Made by a program: the position numbers and the translations under genes | Notes under the pieces: generated by a model | Databases searched by the model: none | Seen by the model: only the letters and a program-made list of their open reading frames with translations | Told to the model about the DNA's origin: nothing | Origin: CAZOZK01 sp964584245 | Lineage (GTDB): Bacteria > Patescibacteriota > Microgenomatia > UBA1400 > PJMF01 | DNA: 8,569 nucleotides | Assembly (NCBI GenBank): GCA_964584245.1 | Contig: CAZOZK010000045.1 | Coordinates: forward strand, 1-8,569 | Reading direction: 5' to 3' | Shown: piece by piece, positions 5,028 to 8,569 of the stretch | Position numbering within the stretch: position 1 is the first letter of the stretch | Layout of the letters: each line of letters begins with the position of its first letter

Positions 5028-5489
5028 CTACTTCCCCGTACTCCCAAATCCCCCTCTATCTTTTTCCTCGAGCTTTTCAACTTCCACAACCTGGGCAGAA
5101 ACTAACGGCATGAGTATCATCTGGACAATGCGGTCGCCGCGTTCAATGGTAACCGGCTGACTGGAAAAATTGAATAATGCTGCGCGGTACTCGTCCCCAT
5201 CTCCACAATAATCTGGATCGCCAATGCCAACACCATTTGCCAAATTGACACCCTTTTTTTGCAACGAACTGCGCGCGGCCAGCAAAATCCAATATCCAGC
5301 AGGGGGTTTGAGCGCCGCATTGAGCGGCACAAGCCCAACCTCACCAGGCAAAATCGTGGTGGTTTCACGGGCGTACAAGTCATACCCCACCGACTGCGCG
5401 GTCGCCTTTTGCGGCAGAGGCAGCTGAGTATCAAATCGCTTGATGGTCAGCGTAAGTGCGTTGGTGGATGTTTTGGCGGCTGATTTCAT
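5028..5489 (-). CDS. dut: dUTP diphosphatase (dUTPase)
   Basis: dUTPase hydrolyses dUTP to dUMP and pyrophosphate, keeping uracil out of DNA and feeding thymidylate synthase. All five motifs of the trimeric family are present in 153 residues: SVGYDLYA (33-40), AARSSLQKKGV (71-81), NGVGIGDPDYCGDGDEY (85-101) with the catalytic Asp91, GDRIVQMIL (118-126), and the C-terminal RGGFGSTG (145-152) that closes over the substrate. Motif 3 differs from the common GxIDxDYRGE form by carrying DPDYCGDGDE, a style I associate with Patescibacteria. The ATG at 5489 has only a weak AGG upstream. The gene is divergent from dcd, with 61 bases between the start codons, and convergent with the ART-like gene. Confidence 0.95.
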   Translation of the reverse strand: MKSAAKTSTNALTLTIKRFDTQLPLPQKATAQSVGYDLYARETTTILPGEVGLVPLNAALKPPAGYWILLAARSSLQKKGVNLANGVGIGDPDYCGDGDEYRAALFNFSSQPVTIERGDRIVQMILMPLVSAQVVEVEKLEEKDRGGFGSTGK

Positions 5490-5498
5490 GTTGGGCCT

Positions 5499-5527
5499 AG
5501 TATGGGGTTCGTTGCTTGAATTTGCAA
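5499..5527 (-). promoter_or_regulatory. Putative dut promoter
   Basis: On the minus strand TTGCAA (5522-5527) and CATACT (5499-5504) are 17 bases apart; the -10 ends nine bases before the dut ATG. It overlaps the divergent dcd promoter. Each hexamer matches consensus at four of six positions. Confidence 0.33.
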
Positions 5528-5544
5528 GAATTGACTGCTACAGT
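5516..5544 (+). promoter_or_regulatory. Putative dcd-thyA promoter giving a leaderless mRNA
   Basis: TTGAAT (5516-5521) and TACAGT (5539-5544) are 17 bases apart, and TGC just before the -10 makes it an extended -10. The -10 ends six bases before the dcd ATG, so the transcript would start on the ATG. No SD is present. Confidence 0.42.
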
Positions 5545-5550
5545 GTTTCT

Positions 5551-6117
5551 ATGTATTTATCCGACATCGACATCTTAGACGCTCTCAAGACTGGTGATAT
5601 CATCATTAAAGATTTTGATGAAGCTCGCCTGCAACCCGCCAGTTATGACGTGCTGCTTGGCTTTGAGTTCATGGTTTTTAAGCGACACAAATATCCGTAT
5701 ATTGATCCAAAACAGCCATCTCAAGATCTGATGAAAAAAGTGACGCTGACCTCGCCGGACGATTTTTTTATTTTGCATCCCCAGGAATTTGCCTTGGCCG
5801 TGACTCATGATTATTTTGGCGTAAACAATAAATACTGCGTAAATATTATGGGAAAAAGTAGTTTAGCCCGACTAGGCCTAATTATTCATACCACTGCTGG
5901 TTTTGTGGATCCAGGAAATCAGCTCAACGCGACCCTCGAGCTTTTCAACACCAATGACATGCCAATTAAGTTGTATCCTCTCATGAAAATTGCCCAAATT
6001 GCATTTTGTAAACTGCAGACTCCTTCACAAAAAGTCTATGGGGATGCGTCGCTTGGCAGTAAATACTTCAAAAATACCTCGGTAGAGGCCAGTAAAATGC
6101 ACCAAAATTTTAAATAA
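5551..6117 (+). CDS. dcd: dCTP deaminase
   Basis: dCTP deaminase converts dCTP to dUTP, the first step of this route to dTMP. The start at 5551 gives 188 residues beginning MYLSDIDILDALKTG, the normal family opening; the frame is open further upstream, but that stretch overlaps dut antisense and has no family similarity. Other signatures are LQPASYDVLLGFEF (27-40), MGKSSLARLGLIIHTTAGFVDPG (100-122) with the nucleotide-binding Ser103-Ser104 and Arg107, and ATLELFN (127-133) with Glu130 at the catalytic position. After DPG the usual aromatic-x-Gly pattern is replaced by NQL, a small departure in an otherwise standard site. A separate dut gene is present, so a single deaminase activity is likely rather than the bifunctional DCD-DUT form. 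thyA follows after 24 bases, almost certainly in one operon. Confidence 0.94.
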   Translation: MYLSDIDILDALKTGDIIIKDFDEARLQPASYDVLLGFEFMVFKRHKYPYIDPKQPSQDLMKKVTLTSPDDFFILHPQEFALAVTHDYFGVNNKYCVNIMGKSSLARLGLIIHTTAGFVDPGNQLNATLELFNTNDMPIKLYPLMKIAQIAFCKLQTPSQKVYGDASLGSKYFKNTSVEASKMHQNFK

Positions 6118-6141
6118 TTGTGCGAAACATAGGTTTTGATT

Positions 6142-6969
6142 ATGCAACAATACATCAACCTCCTCAAACAAGTCCTCAAACATGGATCCGATCGAATTGA
6201 TCGCACACAAATTGGTACGCGTGCGCTGTTTGGATTGCAGGCAAAATACAATCTGCAGGATGGATTTCCTGCGGTAACCACCAAAAAATTGGCGTTCAAA
6301 CAAGTCAAAGCTGAATTGCTTTGGTTTTTGACTGGATCTCGAGACAATAATGAACTAAATGCACTTGGTTGTCATATCTGGGATGAAAATGCGAATGCGC
6401 CCTACTGGAAACCAAAAGCTGAGTTTGAAGGCGACCTAGGCAGAGTCTACGGAGTGCAGTGGCGATCTTGGCAAAAGCCAGATGGTTCCACACTTGACCA
6501 ACTCAAAGAAGTGATTGAACGAATCAAGACAAATCCTGCTGATCGTCGCCTGATCGTCACAGCCTGGAACCCCGGCGAAATTGATCAAATGGCCCTCCCC
6601 CCTTGCCACATTTTTTTTCAATTTTTTGTTGATATAGACACGCAAGAACTGTCTTTGCAAATGTACCAACGCAGCAATGATTTATTTTTGGGCGTGCCGT
6701 TTAATATTGCGTCCTACGCTTTGCTGCTCGCTATGGTTGCGCAAGTCACCAACCTCAAACCTAAGGAATTTATTCATGTCATGGGTGACACCCATATTTA
6801 TTTGAACCATCTTGAACAAGTAAAAGAGCAAATCAAACGAAAGCCGCTGCCGTTGCCAACACTGTGGCTAAATCCAGAGGTTAAAGATATTGATGGATTC
6901 ACCATGGATGACATTAAACTCGTGGACTACCAGTCGCATCCCCCAATTAAAGCGCAGATGGCGGTATGA
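6142..6969 (+). CDS. thyA: Thymidylate synthase (ThyA type)
   Basis: ThyA methylates dUMP to dTMP using 5,10-methylenetetrahydrofolate and leaves dihydrofolate. The 275-residue protein has the classic motifs: GTR (25-27) for phosphate binding, ADRRLIVTAWNP (133-144), the nucleophile Cys155 in ALPPCHIFFQF, QRSNDLFLGVPFNIASYALL (176-195), and HIYLNHLEQ (218-226), ending in IKAQMAV. The length is near that of E. coli ThyA, with a small insertion. The ATG at 6142 is preferred to a TTG two codons earlier; only a weak AGGT precedes it. It is downstream of dcd by 24 bases and convergent with the large gene whose stop begins 20 bases further on. Because ThyA consumes reduced folate, the DHFR-like gene in this window is its natural partner. 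Confidence 0.97.
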   Translation: MQQYINLLKQVLKHGSDRIDRTQIGTRALFGLQAKYNLQDGFPAVTTKKLAFKQVKAELLWFLTGSRDNNELNALGCHIWDENANAPYWKPKAEFEGDLGRVYGVQWRSWQKPDGSTLDQLKEVIERIKTNPADRRLIVTAWNPGEIDQMALPPCHIFFQFFVDIDTQELSLQMYQRSNDLFLGVPFNIASYALLLAMVAQVTNLKPKEFIHVMGDTHIYLNHLEQVKEQIKRKPLPLPTLWLNPEVKDIDGFTMDDIKLVDYQSHPPIKAQMAV

Positions 6970-6989
6970 AAGTCTTGAAACTGTGTATT

Positions 6990-8569
6990 TTATTTACAAA
7001 TTTCATTCAAAAATAATTCTAAATTTTTTTGGGCTAAAATGATTGCTGGAACCTTTTCTGTTTGAGTGGCCAACTCATCGTCTTCAACTTGTTGATTTGT
7101 AAATAATGCATCAAAAAGCATTCCAACTTGTGTAAAAAGTTCGCTTCCTGGTTCTTTTAGCTCAAACTTAAGCTCTTGATCTAGCTCTTCAAATTGTTGC
7201 ATAAAAAGAAGCAGGTTTTTTAGTCTCACATATTTTGCAATTTGTTCCTGAGGTGCTTTAGCAGCTACTGGAAAACCTTGGGCCTCAAGAGTAGTACTTG
7301 CAGCCAATAACTCAGAAATCATTGATTCTAATCTGAGTATTGCCGCTTTTCTTGTTTCTGGATTTGCAAAAGGAGAATACCTATCATTTTTTGATTCTTC
7401 ATCTATATTGCCGAATAAATATAAAAGTAATTTTGCAAATTCGTCATCTATACTACTAATATTAATAATCTCCTGATAATCTGGCACCATCAGCGCTGTA
7501 GCTGCTGATTGGATAATAGTAATTTCCTCTTTATGTCTCCATAAATCGGTAATAATTTTATGGAGTTCTGATATATCCCCAGAAATAAACACTTTACATT
7601 CGTGTCCAATTGACGTTATCGTACTCGCAATAGTAGCCAGAAATATACGTAGTTTCTCTAATTGGGCTGGTTCAAGATTTAAATCTCTAACACTTTTTAT
7701 TATTGCTGCAAGAGAGGTCTTAAGTTCTGGTGAATTGATAGAAACATCAACATTTTGGATAACTAGTGCTGCTTTCTCGGTCCATCTAGCTTCACCTTTT
7801 TGTGCTTCTTCTAGTGCCAAGACTAAAATCGACATATACTCTGAAAAGCCTTTCAATTTTTCGAATGAAACATGAAATGACGTAACAGAATCTATGTCTT
7901 TTGGTAAAACAAGTAGATACTTTCTCAGCTGAGAACTCACTCTATTGTGCAACGTGATTGTTTCTATGTGACGTATTAAACTGTGAACGTATTCATTATG
8001 TGCTGTAGCAAAAATCAGGTATTCATCAAAAATTGGCACCAGTATGGCTCTGTACATTGATCCTTTCACTAGTGCAATGCTGCCAAATAGATTGATTAAT
8101 TCAGAATATAGAAATGCAAAATTTTTAAACGCACTTAAATTGATATTTCCCCTCGTTTTTTTAGTATCCACAGTAGTTAATAGAGCAAAATATTTTGCCA
8201 ACTGTTTAATTGCAGTACTCATGTTTTCGCCATCTGCTTGAGTTTCTACAATCTTATAGAAGGAAATACTTTTATCAATAATTTCTGGTAATTCAGGTGA
8301 AATTTGTTCTTCAGTCTTTTTTCTGCCTTCAATCAAATGATTTTTAAATTCAATAACAATTGCTGCTCGTATTTCATTAATGATACTGTTTAAGCTTTGT
8401 AATTCAGAAGAATCCACTGATTTAACTTTCTCTACTACTTCCTCAAGTGTATAGGGCTCCTGAATTGAGGATCTTAAAGGCAATTTATGATACTCTGCTA
8501 GATATGTTGCAACACCAAGCTCACAGCTCTCGACAAACCACTCCATGTAGAATTCGGCATCCAATTTTC
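6990..8569 (-). CDS. Large alpha-helical protein of unknown family, 5' end outside window
   Basis: The minus-strand frame is open from its TAA at 6990-6992 to the window edge, giving at least 525 residues. The true start may lie beyond 8569; TTG at 8564 and ATG at 8546 are internal candidates. The sequence is rich in Leu, Ile, Glu, Ala and Ser and predicts by eye as almost entirely helical. I see no signal peptide, no clear membrane segment, and no P-loop, metal-binding or protease motif. Stretches such as YAEFLY-like LYSELINLFGSIALVKGS and LILVP-like hydrophobic runs are amphipathic rather than membrane-spanning. I do not recognise the family and suggest no function. It is more AT-rich than the neighbouring thyA. 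It is convergent with thyA across 20 bases, with no hairpin terminator visible between them. Confidence 0.72.
   Translation of the reverse strand, partial: KLDAEFYMEWFVESCELGVATYLAEYHKLPLRSSIQEPYTLEEVVEKVKSVDSSELQSLNSIINEIRAAIVIEFKNHLIEGRKKTEEQISPELPEIIDKSISFYKIVETQADGENMSTAIKQLAKYFALLTTVDTKKTRGNINLSAFKNFAFLYSELINLFGSIALVKGSMYRAILVPIFDEYLIFATAHNEYVHSLIRHIETITLHNRVSSQLRKYLLVLPKDIDSVTSFHVSFEKLKGFSEYMSILVLALEEAQKGEARWTEKAALVIQNVDVSINSPELKTSLAAIIKSVRDLNLEPAQLEKLRIFLATIASTITSIGHECKVFISGDISELHKIITDLWRHKEEITIIQSAATALMVPDYQEIINISSIDDEFAKLLLYLFGNIDEESKNDRYSPFANPETRKAAILRLESMISELLAASTTLEAQGFPVAAKAPQEQIAKYVRLKNLLLFMQQFEELDQELKFELKEPGSELFTQVGMLFDALFTNQQVEDDELATQTEKVPAIILAQKNLELFLNEICK

Noticed and set aside
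5117..5434. A 105-codon frame on the minus strand inside dut
   Set aside because: It is a shifted-frame shadow of dut, which has all five dUTPase motifs.
5440..5550. N-terminal extension of dcd from the earlier ATG
   Set aside because: The extension runs through the dut start and the divergent promoter, and family proteins begin at the MYLSDIDIL start at 5551.
1..8569. Possible use of the Gracilibacteria code (TGA as Gly)
   Set aside because: hpf, the DHFR-like gene and thyA all end at TGA exactly where their families end, so TGA is a stop here.
1..8569. tRNA, rRNA, CRISPR array, insertion sequence or integrase
   Set aside because: I scanned for cloverleaf-like stems, regularly spaced repeats and transposase or integrase motifs by eye and found none.

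Overview
The window looks like chromosomal DNA of a small-genome bacterium, most likely a member of the Patescibacteria (Candidate Phyla Radiation). This is an inference from protein style: the form of dUTPase motif 3 (DPDYCGDGDE), a stand-alone DHFR/RibD-C protein, a Thr/Asp/Pro-rich small protein, and compact genes that mostly lack Shine-Dalgarno (SD) sequences. TGA acts as a stop in hpf, the DHFR-like gene and thyA, so the standard bacterial code applies, not the TGA-Gly code of Gracilibacteria/Absconditabacteria. No rRNA, tRNA, CRISPR array, insertion sequence or integrase is visible, and no gene-free stretch exceeds 300 bases.

Layout. Bases 1-123 (-) hold the start of a low-complexity protein. 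Bases 198-2869 (-) hold hpf (ribosome hibernation), recR (recombinational repair), tmk (dTMP kinase) and a putative MazG-like NTP pyrophosphohydrolase. Bases 3071-3607 (-) hold a DHFR-like reductase. Bases 3675-4269 (-) hold a BrnT/BrnA-type toxin-antitoxin pair behind a promoter with an overlapping palindrome. Bases 4370-4963 (+) hold a putative ADP-ribosyltransferase-fold protein, divergent from the toxin. Bases 5028-5489 (-) hold dut, divergent from dcd (5551-6117, +) and thyA (6142-6969, +). Bases 6990-8569 (-) hold a large helical protein of unknown family that runs off the window.

How the genes fit together. dcd (dCTP to dUTP), dut (dUTP to dUMP), thyA (dUMP to dTMP, producing dihydrofolate), the DHFR-like protein (dihydrofolate back to tetrahydrofolate) and tmk (dTMP to dTDP) form an almost complete thymidylate pathway. 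The MazG-like protein is a plausible nucleotide-pool partner. The toxin-antitoxin pair and the ADP-ribosyltransferase-like gene interrupt this set and look like an accessory insertion; they and the large orphan gene are visibly more AT-rich than recR, tmk, dut and thyA.

A recurring signal is a -10-like hexamer only 6-10 bases before the start codon with little or no SD. It is clearest at the toxin gene and suggests leaderless mRNAs. By contrast, hpf and the antitoxin gene have clear SD sequences. The most unusual items are the ADP-ribosyltransferase-like gene beside the toxin-antitoxin operon, the perfect 10-bp palindrome before the MazG-like gene, and the orphan helical protein.
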